This document shows, piece after piece, positions 41,387 to 51,061 of a stretch of DNA of 64,000 nt. Made by a program: the position numbers and the translations under genes. The DNA is from Bacillus sp. FJAT-18017. GTDB taxonomy: Bacteria > Bacillota > Bacilli > Bacillales > Cytobacillaceae. Below the pieces are notes generated by a model, which did not search any database, was not told where the DNA came from, and worked only from the letters and a program-made list of their open reading frames with translations. The stretch lies in assembly GCF_001278805.1 (NCBI RefSeq), contig NZ_CP012602.1, positions 2,696,001 through 2,760,000 of the forward strand, given 5' to 3'. How positions within the stretch are numbered: the first letter of the stretch is position 1; each line of letters begins with the position of its first letter.

Positions 41387-42535
41387 TTAATTGCTTAACA
41401 AGTTTACTTCGTTGCCTTTTTCGAGGCGCTGGATCTGTTTTTCGCCTGTTTCAGCCAGTTCTTTGAATTGGTTGATGGTTTCTCGCATTTTCGGCAATGC
41501 TTGCTGTTTGTACGCGCTGATAGAGTCCATTGCCTCTATAACATCAGCAAAAGCTACTTTCAGTGTCTCAACAGAAACACTTGATTCCATTGCCTGCTTT
41601 TGAATTTCCACACCTTGCACTTTTAGCATTTTGCTTGTTCCTGCAATCAAATCGTTCGTTGTTGCGTTAAGAGCTTCAATTTTTTTTAATACAATCTTCT
41701 GATTGTACAAAGCGCTAGCTACAGTAACAGCAATTTTTAATGCAGAAATGGTAACGGTTTTTGCCCGTTCAACACCACGGATCAACTCCCTGTTGTTACG
41801 AATGACCACTTCATAAGCAATAATGCCTTGCTGGTTAACTGTTAGCATTTGCTGCAAATCCATCACTCGCTGACGCAGAGGAAATAGCACTTCTTCAGTG
41901 ATGAATCGAATTTTTTCTGGGTCTTCATCTTTTGTTTTAGCCTGTTCGATTTGAACTTCGATTGCTTCATCCATCAACGTTCCCAGCTCAATCTCTTTTC
42001 GAAGGATTTTCGTCAAATCACGAAGTCCCTGCTGTTCGATTTCAAGCGTAGTATTGTCATTTTTCAAGGTCACTTTCCCTTTTTCAAGGCTTGTAACGAT
42101 ATCCGAAATAACACCGTCTGCTTTTTCATATTTCTGAAAGTACGCCCGAAGCGGGTTAAACAGCTTCCCAAGAAACCCTGTTTTAGCAAAATCGATCATA
42201 CTTGGATCGAGATCCTTCAAATGAGTTTGTAGTTCAGTAAGGCCTTTAGCGACACGGCTTCCTTCATCACCCTGTTTCGATAAGTTCCCAACCGAAACTT
42301 GAAGAAGTGAGTTCTTGTTTGACGAAGTCTTCATTGTGCTTAACCCGAAACTCTCAATACTTTTTAGAATTTCCTTTCGCTTATCAAGAGATTCGACATC
42401 TAATTCCATAATGGATAAAACATTTTGATTGGCTGCTTTTTGCAGTTCTGAAACTTCCTTCGGAACAGGTTTGACCTGTTCTTCGACAAGTGCTTTCACT
42501 TCCTCTGGACTTGCAACATTCATTGAAAATGACAT
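41387..42535 (-). CDS. TelA-family protein (toxic anion resistance)
   Basis: 382-aa soluble, largely helical protein of the TelA family (PF05816), linked by name to tellurite resistance but of unknown mechanism. Family parts include LFNPLRAYFQKYEKADGVIS (about 126-145), RFITEEVLFPLRQRVMDLQQ (about 211-230) and RNNRELIRGVERAKTVTISA (about 246-265). Long coiled-coil stretches fit a filament-like or membrane-associated assembly. GGAGG lies nine bases before the ATG. Upstream in the same direction are the VWA and coiled-coil membrane genes; the tubulin-like gene lies beyond. No TerD or TerC genes are present. Confidence 0.88.
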   Translation of the reverse strand: MSFSMNVASPEEVKALVEEQVKPVPKEVSELQKAANQNVLSIMELDVESLDKRKEILKSIESFGLSTMKTSSNKNSLLQVSVGNLSKQGDEGSRVAKGLTELQTHLKDLDPSMIDFAKTGFLGKLFNPLRAYFQKYEKADGVISDIVTSLEKGKVTLKNDNTTLEIEQQGLRDLTKILRKEIELGTLMDEAIEVQIEQAKTKDEDPEKIRFITEEVLFPLRQRVMDLQQMLTVNQQGIIAYEVVIRNNRELIRGVERAKTVTISALKIAVTVASALYNQKIVLKKIEALNATTNDLIAGTSKMLKVQGVEIQKQAMESSVSVETLKVAFADVIEAMDSISAYKQQALPKMRETINQFKELAETGEKQIQRLEKGNEVNLLSN

Positions 42536-42602
42536 CGGTTTCTTCCTCCGTTTTGATTGTATTTAAGACTTTCAAGCTCAGACTAGACTTAGACCGTAAA
42601 TG

Positions 42603-44288
42603 TTACATTTGAACGTTGAATAGGTTTTTAATTTTATAGACGACGTCATCTGAATCAGCATTGATACTAGCTGCTTCGTTGATAGATGAAATGGTCTGAA
42701 GAGCTTTGAGGTTTGCGTTATATCCTATCGTATAGACTGGAACCTTGTATGCCTGAATCATTCCCCGGATGTCATCCAATGAGTGTCCTTGATTGGTTTC
42801 CCCGTCGCTCAAAACGAAAATGAGAGGTCTCACATCAGGATTCTTCTTCATTTCATCCTTCAGCATTTTCATCGCCACGACAATACCATCATAGGTTGCT
42901 GTTCCGCCGTTTGCCTGCAAGCCTTCGACAGCTCCGACAAACAAAGATTGCTGGTTGGTATCAAATGTAGCGATTGGCAGATTGATCGTGACATCATCAG
43001 AATAAGTAACCAATCCAACGCTGTTATCTTTTCCAAGATATTTCTGGCCTTTTAACAAACTTTCTTTCATACGGTTCAAAGGTTCTCCATCCATACTTCC
43101 AGAGATATCTGCAACAAATACAGCCATAATCGGTTTATTGCCGTTTTTCTTTTCTTTCCATAGCTTTTGAGCAGCAGAAAGAGTGGCACCGTCAACCGTT
43201 TTCAGTTCGGAAGTGTAAGTATCAAGACCGTTAAATCCATTTTTCTTACCCAGTTCCTGATACTTTTTCCCTTGAGCGAATTCAGCAAAATTTTTAATGA
43301 TTTGCTTTTTCTCCTCAGAGATGTCGCCAATTGCATACAATGGACTATCATGGCGAACACCAAATGGAGTGAATACATACGAATCTTTCAAATCAGGTGA
43401 ATTTATGAATGTTTGATACTCAAGTACGAATCCATCCAATGCCCCCGATTTTGCTGCTTCACGCATCTGCAATGTCGTAGAAGCAGTGAATGGCACATTC
43501 GATTGGAATTTTTCAAAACCTTGTATTGCTTTTTCTCCCAGGAGGTTGGATTTGTCAAATGTGTTTAGAGCGGTCAGAAGGAAGTTAAGACCTGTCGAAC
43601 TTGCAAACGGATCGGTATAACCCATGGCAAATTCATTATTCGCCATTGCATCGGTTAGAATTTTCACATTCACAGAGCCATATTTTTCTACTAGCTGTTC
43701 ATGCTTATTTTTCGTGATGACAATGCCAGGAACGTTGCCGACCATTCTTTTTGAGATAAGTTCTGTTGTAACTCCGCTCTCTTTCACCATTTCTCCCCAA
43801 AATTCATTAGATGGGGTAAAGGCCTCTGGAACATATTTTCCTGATTTGATATAGTCTGTTGCTGTACCCGATGCAATGCTGCGAATCTTAACACTGACTG
43901 CCTTTCCATTCACTTTGAACTTTGAATCGTTGTAGTCTTTTGCTACTTCGTTAATCCAGGAATCCTTCCCTTTTCCCGATTTTTCAGGTGAAGAGAAGAT
44001 TTCAACAAATGAACCGGTAGAGTTTTCAACAGTTACAGGAAACTTATTGATATCCGGCAGTTCTTCTGCCAGATCTGCTGGATTCAGATCTATTTGCCCT
44101 TTAATTGGCTTTCCTTTTTTCACATCAATGTCGGAATACAAATCGGCAAGCTGTTCGTCTGCACTTTCAGCTGTAATCTGTTTCTTTGACTTTCCCAGAT
44201 TCGAAGTTAGAGAGATTCCAAAATAGACAATTCCAAAGAATAAAACAGTGGCAATTAGTGCTGCGATTATGAATTTACCTTTTTTCAT
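42603..44288 (-). CDS. Membrane-anchored substrate-binding/VWA protein
   Basis: 561-aa protein with one N-terminal membrane segment (about 6-28) and an extracellular body. Residues about 85-350 resemble a periplasmic-binding-protein fold (EIFSSPEKSGKGKDSWINEV, SIASGTATDYIKSGK). The C-terminal 190 residues are a von Willebrand A domain with a complete MIDAS: DISGSM near 395, the Thr in GGTATYDG near 458 and SDGETNQ near 490. Such fusions bind ligands and partner proteins in a metal-dependent way. AAGGAG precedes the ATG; 15 bases follow the coiled-coil gene, so cotranscription is expected. Confidence 0.85.
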   Translation of the reverse strand: MKKGKFIIAALIATVLFFGIVYFGISLTSNLGKSKKQITAESADEQLADLYSDIDVKKGKPIKGQIDLNPADLAEELPDINKFPVTVENSTGSFVEIFSSPEKSGKGKDSWINEVAKDYNDSKFKVNGKAVSVKIRSIASGTATDYIKSGKYVPEAFTPSNEFWGEMVKESGVTTELISKRMVGNVPGIVITKNKHEQLVEKYGSVNVKILTDAMANNEFAMGYTDPFASSTGLNFLLTALNTFDKSNLLGEKAIQGFEKFQSNVPFTASTTLQMREAAKSGALDGFVLEYQTFINSPDLKDSYVFTPFGVRHDSPLYAIGDISEEKKQIIKNFAEFAQGKKYQELGKKNGFNGLDTYTSELKTVDGATLSAAQKLWKEKKNGNKPIMAVFVADISGSMDGEPLNRMKESLLKGQKYLGKDNSVGLVTYSDDVTINLPIATFDTNQQSLFVGAVEGLQANGGTATYDGIVVAMKMLKDEMKKNPDVRPLIFVLSDGETNQGHSLDDIRGMIQAYKVPVYTIGYNANLKALQTISSINEAASINADSDDVVYKIKNLFNVQM

Positions 44289-44303
44289 TAGCCTGTGCTC
44301 CTT

Positions 44304-45038
44304 TTAGTTTTTATAGAGTTTTGTTTGCTTGATTAAAGCATCCATTTCCTGCATTGCTGCCATATTGTCAATATCATCGATATCAATGGTGTTCAGTCGT
44401 GAAATTTCCAGAACTAGTTTATCGATATCCAATAGGATCTCCTCGTTAATATTCAGCGCGTTTTTAACAAAAGAAAGATATTCATTATAAAGTTCCTTTT
44501 TTTCTTGAAGAATTTCTTTAGAGAACCGGTTCGTATTTTTTCTAATAATACTCTCGTATTCTGTTTCATCGAAGGTACTGACTTTGTTCAGGATGTTTCG
44601 AATGTTCATATAAAATAGCTTTTCTACTTCCGAAACAACATTGGTGAACTTTTGATAACTTAATTCGGTTTTGTCGAATCGTTCATTCAGAAGGGTTAGT
44701 AATCCTCCTTTTTTCTTTTTCAATCGCATTTCCTGGCTTAATGCGAATAAAATATCTTCCCTTAACACTTTGATATCTTGATAAAGTTGAAGCGCTTTTA
44801 CATAATCCTCATTTGTTTTTAGTTCGTTTAAATGTATTGCAGGAAGCTTTTTAAATAGTACTTCATAGATACCGTAAAGAATTACAATGAGACTAACGAG
44901 CATTGCCGTCAACCCGAAGGATGTCTCAAGTGCACTTCCGCCAACAATCTTCACGCCCAGAAAACCAGGAGAAAGCAGAATCACATTAGCAAGGGTTACC
45001 CCGAATATAAGCAGAATCAATTTCAACATTCTCGACAT
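44304..45038 (-). CDS. Two-TM coiled-coil membrane protein (XpaC-like?)
   Basis: 244 residues: two membrane segments at about 6-26 and 42-61, then an entirely helical cytoplasmic part of about 180 residues with heptad-like spacing (KALQLYQDIKVLREDIL, ERFDKTELSYQKF, KNALNINEEILLDIDKLVL). The topology resembles XpaC-type proteins, which often accompany TelA genes in Firmicutes, but I see no diagnostic motif. GGGGGAG precedes the ATG. First gene of the TelA/VWA/tubulin-like cluster; it could anchor the TelA protein to the membrane. Confidence 0.7.
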   Translation of the reverse strand: MSRMLKLILLIFGVTLANVILLSPGFLGVKIVGGSALETSFGLTAMLVSLIVILYGIYEVLFKKLPAIHLNELKTNEDYVKALQLYQDIKVLREDILFALSQEMRLKKKKGGLLTLLNERFDKTELSYQKFTNVVSEVEKLFYMNIRNILNKVSTFDETEYESIIRKNTNRFSKEILQEKKELYNEYLSFVKNALNINEEILLDIDKLVLEISRLNTIDIDDIDNMAAMQEMDALIKQTKLYKN

Positions 45039-45474
45039 CGTTCACTCCCCCTTTTTTGTTTTTATAAAGACATATTAATTTTCCTTTTGTGTAAAAAAAT
45101 AGTAATACGCTAGGTTAAAAAATCCCAAATCATTGATCTGAGATTTTAAAAAATAAAATGAATATGGACTTTTATTCATACGGACTAGTTTTTAATAGGT
45201 TTCTGTTTTCTTTCAAATTATTAACATATTTACAAAATATATCGAATTTTGTATATTTTAAGGATATTATACTATTATTTAGTAACCAAATGGTAGGAAA
45301 TTATGTAAGGAAAGATTTGAGGCGAGGAAGTTGAGAAAAATGTCTCATTAACTTTGAGAATAAGGGACTTTGTATCATTTATATATCAACCCTGTTGTAC
45401 CATTTAATAAAGTTTTATTTGTACATATGTTCCGAAATTCCTTTAAAAAAATTTCGCAAAATTTCACTTCGTTA

Positions 45475-45620
45475 TCAAGATATTGGCCCCATTGCCATTA
45501 CATTTACGATATGCACAGCAACTTCCTTTGGTTCATAGGACGATAAGTCTGTCGTAAACTCAATAGAGTGGAATCCAAGATTAATAGCCACAGGATGCAA
45601 CCAGAAACGGTAAATCAGGC
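45475..45620 (-). pseudogene. C-terminal remnant of an unidentified gene
   Basis: A minus-strand frame reads LIYRFWLHPVAINLGFHSIE, then FTTDLSSYEPKEVAVHIVN and ends at a TGA. The composition is clearly protein-like, but upstream it runs straight into a terminator hairpin and has no start. Identity unknown. The rest of the 45039-45745 gap is AT-rich and shows nothing else. Confidence 0.4.
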
Positions 45621-45629
45621 AATAAAAAG

Positions 45630-45655
45630 AATCCTTTGGCCATCACCAAAGGATT
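45630..45655. terminator. Bidirectional terminator
   Basis: Perfect 10-bp stem AATCCTTTGG / CCAAAGGATT with a six-base loop, T-rich on both sides; about 90 bases past the stop of the PPC/FN3 protein gene. Confidence 0.8.
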
Positions 45656-45745
45656 TTCTTAGTTTTTTTATCTAATTTTTGCTGACTTGAAAAAGCTGAC
45701 CTCATTGTCAATAAACTTATTTAGAATCGGTATGCCTCTTTCATA

Positions 45746-47632
45746 CTATCTTTTATGCGTATACGCGATAACTGCAGAATACGGGCTATAAACACGTACA
45801 CCGTTTACAGTTCGATACGCTCTCACTTTATAATAATAGGTCTTACCGTAACTCAGGCTTTTATTTGTAAAACTGTTTCCAGACAGTGACCCGATATGGC
45901 TGTACGTTCCCGATTTGGACGTGCTCCTGTAGACAGCGTACCCGGTCGCTCCGGACACTTTCGTCCAGGTAAGCGACATTGAAGTGGAACTCGCTTTTTT
46001 TGATTTTAACCCGACTGGCGCCTTCGGAACTGCCTTTGTACTTGAAATCTTTGTATAGGGACTATAAACCTTAACACCATTAATAACCCTGTAGGCCCTG
46101 ACTTTGTAATAATACAGTTTCCCGGTAACAACAGAACTATTGATGAAACTCACTGTGCTGCCGCTTGTTATGGTCCCTATTTTTGCATATGTGCCGGTGC
46201 TTTTTGTGCTGCGGTACACTTCATAACCACTGCTCCCCGGAACACCATGCCAGCTGACCTTTATCCTATTATAATCATAGGAAACTGAGGATGTCGCTGA
46301 ATTGACTACTTTAATAGTTTTCCTGGCGCTGACGTTTCCCGCCGCATCCACAGTGTAGACTCCAATTGAGGTGCCTGCTTTCTGCGCCGGAATTTTAATG
46401 CTGTACTTGCCATCTTTGGCAACCGTTTCACCAAGCTTCACAGTCCCTCTATAGGCATATACCTTAACTGACGAAACCGCCTTTCCAGTTAGCACCGTTC
46501 CGGTATCATAAATCGGGTCTGCCGACGGCGTTTTATCAGGAAACCCTGCTTTGAGACGATAGGTGGCAGGTTTAGTAACTTCATCCATCGGAGTCACATA
46601 CACATGGTATGTTCCTTTTTCCAAATTAAGCGTGAAAGAAGCGGTCTTTCCCGCACCCCAAGCAATCTTCGGATAATTTATAGACCCAACCTGATTGATT
46701 AGCCTGACTTCAGCAGCCTGGGAAAGCTGGTCCAGGGTAATGGTCACATATCCGTCCTTATTGCTGGTGAACTGGAATACCTCCCGATCAGACGTATGGT
46801 CAATTTTGCCGGTGTAAGTCTGATTTGAAGTCATTTTGACAGCTGTTGCTTTCGTTTCGTTCGGTTCTAATGTTTTTGCATCCCGAGTAAAAAGCGCGTT
46901 GAAAGTCGCCTTCAATGAGTACTTTCCAGGTTCATCTTTCCACTCCTTATTGAGGATGTCGATGTAATATGTACCTGCCTTTAAATCGAGGTCAATCCCA
47001 AAGTTCGGGTCTCCTTCTGTTTGATGCTGGAAGCCATAAGGGCCCTTCTTTTGCTTAATATTAATCATTACCGGAGCCGAAACACCATCAAACGAGAGAT
47101 AGGCTTCTCCATCCTTTTCCATCGTAAACATATACGTGTCCCTGTCCTGGGCCGTTTCAAATGTGGAACTGTACACCTTTCCATTCTTTAATGGATAAGC
47201 CACATAGTTTATATCATTCGGTTCAAAGCTAACAGAATCCCTCACTGGAGGAGGATTGTCATTGCTCGGGTATGTCACTTTCAGCTGGTAAATGGAACCC
47301 GAGACGGAGCCTGACGAAATCCTGACTGTATACGTGCCTGCCTCTAAATGCAGGAGGACCCCACTCGGTTCATTTGGCCAGTCGTCATATAACATGTTCT
47401 GATTTTCATCCCGAATTATAATTCGAACCGTACCTTTAACTTCACTTAAAACTACATAGACTTCACCCTGCTCGGTCGTGGTGAATTCATACATTGAAAC
47501 ATCACCTTCTGAATAGAGCGTGTTCTCAACCGGTACCCCGTTCGGAATCGTCATCCACGCCTTCGCCTGTTCTCCCCCTCCAAAAATCAACATGAATAAA
47601 GCTGCCCAAACGATGATGTACCCCTTTTTCAA
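45746..47632 (-). CDS. Secreted PPC/FN3 repeat protein
   Basis: 628-aa exported protein. Signal peptide about 1-25 (ending QAKAW). Three prepeptidase C-terminal (PPC)-like domains follow at about 35-125, 135-245 and 255-370 (landmarks MYEFTTTEQGEVYVVL, TYMFTMEKDGEAYLSF, VFQFTSNKDGYVTITL). A bacterial Ig-like domain lies at about 375-445 (KVYAYRGTVKLGETVAKDGK), then two FN3 domains at about 450-535 and 540-625, both ending YYYKVRAYR-type. No catalytic domain, so an adhesive or substrate-binding role outside the cell is likely. Start TTG after AGGGGGATC. Confidence 0.85.
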   Translation of the reverse strand: MKKGYIIVWAALFMLIFGGGEQAKAWMTIPNGVPVENTLYSEGDVSMYEFTTTEQGEVYVVLSEVKGTVRIIIRDENQNMLYDDWPNEPSGVLLHLEAGTYTVRISSGSVSGSIYQLKVTYPSNDNPPPVRDSVSFEPNDINYVAYPLKNGKVYSSTFETAQDRDTYMFTMEKDGEAYLSFDGVSAPVMINIKQKKGPYGFQHQTEGDPNFGIDLDLKAGTYYIDILNKEWKDEPGKYSLKATFNALFTRDAKTLEPNETKATAVKMTSNQTYTGKIDHTSDREVFQFTSNKDGYVTITLDQLSQAAEVRLINQVGSINYPKIAWGAGKTASFTLNLEKGTYHVYVTPMDEVTKPATYRLKAGFPDKTPSADPIYDTGTVLTGKAVSSVKVYAYRGTVKLGETVAKDGKYSIKIPAQKAGTSIGVYTVDAAGNVSARKTIKVVNSATSSVSYDYNRIKVSWHGVPGSSGYEVYRSTKSTGTYAKIGTITSGSTVSFINSSVVTGKLYYYKVRAYRVINGVKVYSPYTKISSTKAVPKAPVGLKSKKASSTSMSLTWTKVSGATGYAVYRSTSKSGTYSHIGSLSGNSFTNKSLSYGKTYYYKVRAYRTVNGVRVYSPYSAVIAYTHKR

Positions 47633-47886
47633 AAAGATCCCCCTCTGTCCGAATATTAAATAATCTACTAAAATTGTAAATGATACCGACCTGAAATTAA
47701 AGACAATTTTTCCAAAATTATACTTTCATCCGTTATGAAAAAATGGCCATTCGGCGCCTCTGAAATTTTTTAGTTAATATTACATATACAGCAAAACAAT
47801 TAAATGGGAGAATCTAAGGTTTAGTGTTGCTAACAGACGAAATTTGTCGGATAATGCAACTAATACGGATGAAGGGAGTTGCGATC

Positions 47887-48132
47887 TTGAGAGAGTACGA
47901 GTTGGATATCATGGTAGAGATGCTAATGGATACATTTGTTTTCAACACTTGGGAGACCGATTTTTTCCGCATGAATACAATGCAGAACCTAGTTGAATTT
48001 GGCCTGATCGATAACCTGCCTGAATTGGCAAGAGAACTCAAGCATCAGAAGGCAGAAATCCTGGTGGAACCATTGAAAGCCGTCCATCCCGAAGCCGGCA
48101 AGCAAGTGGAACTATGGCTTCAGTTAATTTAA
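47887..48132 (+). CDS. Small helical hypothetical protein
   Basis: 81 residues starting (M)REYELDIMVEMLMDTFVFNT, soluble and helical with an aromatic patch (WETDFFRM). The TTG at 47887 is chosen because AAGGGAG lies eight bases upstream; the frame is open 21 codons further but no other start is supported. It is followed at once by a strong terminator. No family recognised. Confidence 0.6.
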   Translation: MREYELDIMVEMLMDTFVFNTWETDFFRMNTMQNLVEFGLIDNLPELARELKHQKAEILVEPLKAVHPEAGKQVELWLQLI

Positions 48133-48145
48133 TCCATACATACTG

Positions 48146-48181
48146 AAAAACCTGGAGTCCTATTAAGGTCTCCAGGTTTTT
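48146..48181 (+). terminator. Intrinsic terminator
   Basis: 12-bp perfect stem AAAAACCTGGAG / CTCCAGGTTTTT, usable from both sides. Confidence 0.85.
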
Positions 48182-48284
48182 GAATTGTTTAGTTCTTTTC
48201 TCGATTGGTATATAAGGAGTTGAAAGTTGTTATATATGGCAAACACTATGCTATTTATTGTATTTTTGAGGCGTTTTTTCAAAT

Positions 48285-49505
48285 TCAAGCAAGATTGCCA
48301 GTCAAAATAAGAGTGTTCTCTTTCTCTAATTCACGATGCAGTACTTCTCCTATACGCTTTATTCCCTCATTGATTTTGTCTATTGGCATATTCGAGTAAT
48401 TTAAACGTAATGCATTTTTCTTTGTTCCATTCGCATAGAATGCACCACCGGGAACAAACGCAACATTATTTTCTAAGCATTCAGCGAATAATTCCCCGGC
48501 ATCTACAGACTCTGGAAGCTCAACCCAAATAAACAACCCGCCTTCTGGTTTACTGTAAGCCAAATTTTTCGGGAAAAACTCCTCAATAGAAGCTAACATA
48601 GCCGTGCATCTTTCTCTATAAACAGCTTTGATTTTATTAATGTGTTCTTCAATATCATAAAGCTCCAAATATTTAGCTGTGATTCTTTGAGCAAAACTAT
48701 CAGTATGCAAGTCGGCTGTTTGCTTAAAGGCAATGTACTGTTCAATGAAAGTTGCATCCGCACAAATCCAGCCAAGTCGAAGACCCGGAGCAAAAATTTT
48801 CGAGAAGGTACTCAAATAAATAACTCTGCCCTCTGTGTCAAAGTGTTTTACAGGAGGGAGTGCCTCTCCAGCAAATCGAATAGCGCCATAGGGATTATCC
48901 TCTACAATGAGTACATCATATTGATTGGCCAGCTCAACCATTTTCTTTCGTCTTTCGAGCTTTAATGTGCGGCCTGTAGGATTATGAAAATCCGGAATCG
49001 TGTAGATAAATTTAGCGTTAGGATGTTGCTGCAGCTTTTTCTCCAGCTCCTCCATGACCATGCCCTCATCATCCATATCTACTTCAACAAATTGGGGATT
49101 GTATGACTTGAATGCATTAATTGCCGCGAGATAAGTTGGGCTTTCGCAAATAATGATATCTCCCTCATTTAAGAACAATCTTCCAGTAAGGTCAATGGCT
49201 TGTTGAGACCCTGATGTGATGATTATATTTTCGACAGGAGAGTTGACCCCAATACGTTTCATTCTTTGGCCGATAGCCTCTCTCAAAGGGATGTAGCCTT
49301 CAGTGGTACTATATTGGAGTGAAGCTGCACCTTCCTCAATCAAAACAGCATTGCATACATCCTTTATCGCTTCTACAGGAAACAACTCGGGAGCTGGCAG
49401 GCCTCCTGCGAAAGAGATAACTTCTGGCCTGGCTGTTACTTTTAATATTTCTCGTGTCTCAGTAGGTTGTACTAGATGAGTTCTGTCAGCAAATTTACTT
49501 TTCAT
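48285..49505 (-). CDS. PLP-dependent aminotransferase (class I, LysN-like)
   Basis: 406-aa fold-type I aminotransferase near the 2-aminoadipate transaminase/LysN group. Features: VISFAGGLPAPELFP at the N terminus, YSTTEGYIPLREAIG, ITSGSQQAIDLTGRLFL, PDFHNPTGRTL with the cofactor Asn, VEDNPYGAIRF with the pyridine-N Asp, and the Schiff-base Lys in YLSTFSKIFAPGLRLGW near 237. The C-terminal substrate Arg lies in KNALRLNYSN. No HTH domain is fused, so it is not a MocR regulator. Substrate unknown, probably a branched or aromatic amino acid. The ribosome site is modest (AGAGATG). Confidence 0.88.
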   Translation of the reverse strand: MKSKFADRTHLVQPTETREILKVTARPEVISFAGGLPAPELFPVEAIKDVCNAVLIEEGAASLQYSTTEGYIPLREAIGQRMKRIGVNSPVENIIITSGSQQAIDLTGRLFLNEGDIIICESPTYLAAINAFKSYNPQFVEVDMDDEGMVMEELEKKLQQHPNAKFIYTIPDFHNPTGRTLKLERRKKMVELANQYDVLIVEDNPYGAIRFAGEALPPVKHFDTEGRVIYLSTFSKIFAPGLRLGWICADATFIEQYIAFKQTADLHTDSFAQRITAKYLELYDIEEHINKIKAVYRERCTAMLASIEEFFPKNLAYSKPEGGLFIWVELPESVDAGELFAECLENNVAFVPGGAFYANGTKKNALRLNYSNMPIDKINEGIKRIGEVLHRELEKENTLILTGNLA

Positions 49506-49694
49506 TTATAAACATCTCTTTTCATGTTTGTGATCTCTGTTGTTCAAATATTCCGTTTATTTATAATAGTTATATTACCATACTATTATAACATATTAGT
49601 ATAAATAGATGTTTTTTATTAAAGGGTCATTTGCTTTTAGATAATTGCCCAAAACTAAGTTAGCGTATATCTGGACATTTTAGGAAAGTACCGG

Positions 49695-50876
49695 CTATTC
49701 ATAAAGTCTATATTTGACCATAAATACAATTCCCATAAGAGGTCCAATCGATAATATAGTAAAGACCCACTCCCAACCGACTATTCTCTGAATAGTAGGG
49801 ATTAGATTTATAGAAAATATAGTAAATAGAAAACCAATACACATTTGAAAAGTAAGGGCCGTACCTACATATTCAATTTCAGCTTTTTCTGAAACTGCTG
49901 CGGAAAATTGGGCAGAATCTGAGATAACAGACATCCCCCAGATCATGGAAATAATTAGAGTTAACCAAATAAATGAACCAAATGTAAAACCTATTATAAT
50001 TGAACAAATAGCACTGATAAACATAGAAATAATCGTTAAATTAGCTCTTCCTATTTTATCTGAAATTAATCCACCTAACACACAACCAATCCCACCTGCA
50101 ATTCCTATGGAAATAAAAGAGGATAATGCAATGAACCAATGAGGAATTTCTGGCGAATAGGTTAAGAAACTAGCTGTCAAAAAAGCAGGAAGCCATGTCC
50201 ACATCGCGTACAGTTCCCACATATGACCAAAATAACCGTAATTCGCTAGCATTACCGGTTTATTCATTACTACTTTCTTTATTAATTTTAACGAAACGGG
50301 CATTCTTTTCGATTTTACTGGAGCATCTTTTAAAAGAAAAATGATAACAAAAGCCGATAATAAAGCCAATACTGAACTACTTATAATTACGAGTTTCCAA
50401 TTAAATGAAGAAAAAAACATTATAACAAAATGAGGTAAGGATGACCCTATTGTTAATGCTGCTATTAAGATTCCAATTGCAAACCCGCGATTTTTTGGAA
50501 ACCATTGTGATAAAATTTTCACAGCGATTGGGTATACACCAGCAAGTGCTATGCCAGTTAAAAGCCTAAGTAAAATACCGAAAAAGGCGTGATCGACTAA
50601 AATTAATAAGGCATTCAATATTGCGCCAAGAAATGCTGATGCTGCGAAAACTTTTCGGGGATTCAAACGGTCAGCAATTCCAAAATATGAACTAACTAAT
50701 GATCCTATTACAAATCCAACAGGAACAGAAGCAGAAAGCCAAGCTTCAGAATAGGAACTAAGGTTCCAAGCTGCAATTAGTTCGGGTGCAATTACAGATG
50801 CACTAAACCACAAGCTTAAAGCACATAACTCTGATAATCCAATCCATACCAATGCTCTCCAAGAACCCTGAATCAT
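49695..50876 (-). CDS. MFS transporter (NarK/CynX-like)
   Basis: 393-aa transporter with 12 hydrophobic segments. SYFGIADRLNPRKVF (about 63-77) stands in the motif A loop, and GGLISDKIGRANL (about 267-279) is its repeat in the second half. AGVYPIAVKILSQWFPKNRGFAIG near 117-140 is like that of nitrate/cyanate-type MFS proteins, with WFP(K)NRG a typical signature. Strong AAGGAGGG site. Substrate unknown. Direction is the same as the aminotransferase gene, 190 bases away. Confidence 0.88.
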   Translation of the reverse strand: MIQGSWRALVWIGLSELCALSLWFSASVIAPELIAAWNLSSYSEAWLSASVPVGFVIGSLVSSYFGIADRLNPRKVFAASAFLGAILNALLILVDHAFFGILLRLLTGIALAGVYPIAVKILSQWFPKNRGFAIGILIAALTIGSSLPHFVIMFFSSFNWKLVIISSSVLALLSAFVIIFLLKDAPVKSKRMPVSLKLIKKVVMNKPVMLANYGYFGHMWELYAMWTWLPAFLTASFLTYSPEIPHWFIALSSFISIGIAGGIGCVLGGLISDKIGRANLTIISMFISAICSIIIGFTFGSFIWLTLIISMIWGMSVISDSAQFSAAVSEKAEIEYVGTALTFQMCIGFLFTIFSINLIPTIQRIVGWEWVFTILSIGPLMGIVFMVKYRLYE

Positions 50877-51007
50877 ATGACCCTCCTTCCCAAATAAAAT
50901 AGAATAATATTATAAGGAGAAAAAGAACCTTCAGCGTGCTTATATAAAGTGGATTAATAACTTTGTTCTTTCTAATCTTAAAGAAAACAGCCTTTAAAAC
51001 TAGCAAA

Positions 51008-51041
51008 ACAACAGGATTGCCTCATTTACAGGGGCAATCCT
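51008..51041 (-). terminator. Intrinsic terminator of the bpr gene
   Basis: Perfect stem AGGATTGCC / GGCAATCCT with a ten-base loop, then TGTTGTTTTG on the minus strand; 20 bases past the stop. Confidence 0.75.
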
Positions 51042-51061
51042 ACTGTTAATGGTATATATTA

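Noticed and set aside
41387..42535. TelA gene as a frameshifted pseudogene because of nearby remnants
   Set aside because: Its frame is complete with a good start and normal length; the remnants are separate copies.
39468..45038. Classical tellurite resistance (ter) cluster
   Set aside because: TerD, TerC and TerB genes are absent; only a TelA-family protein is present.
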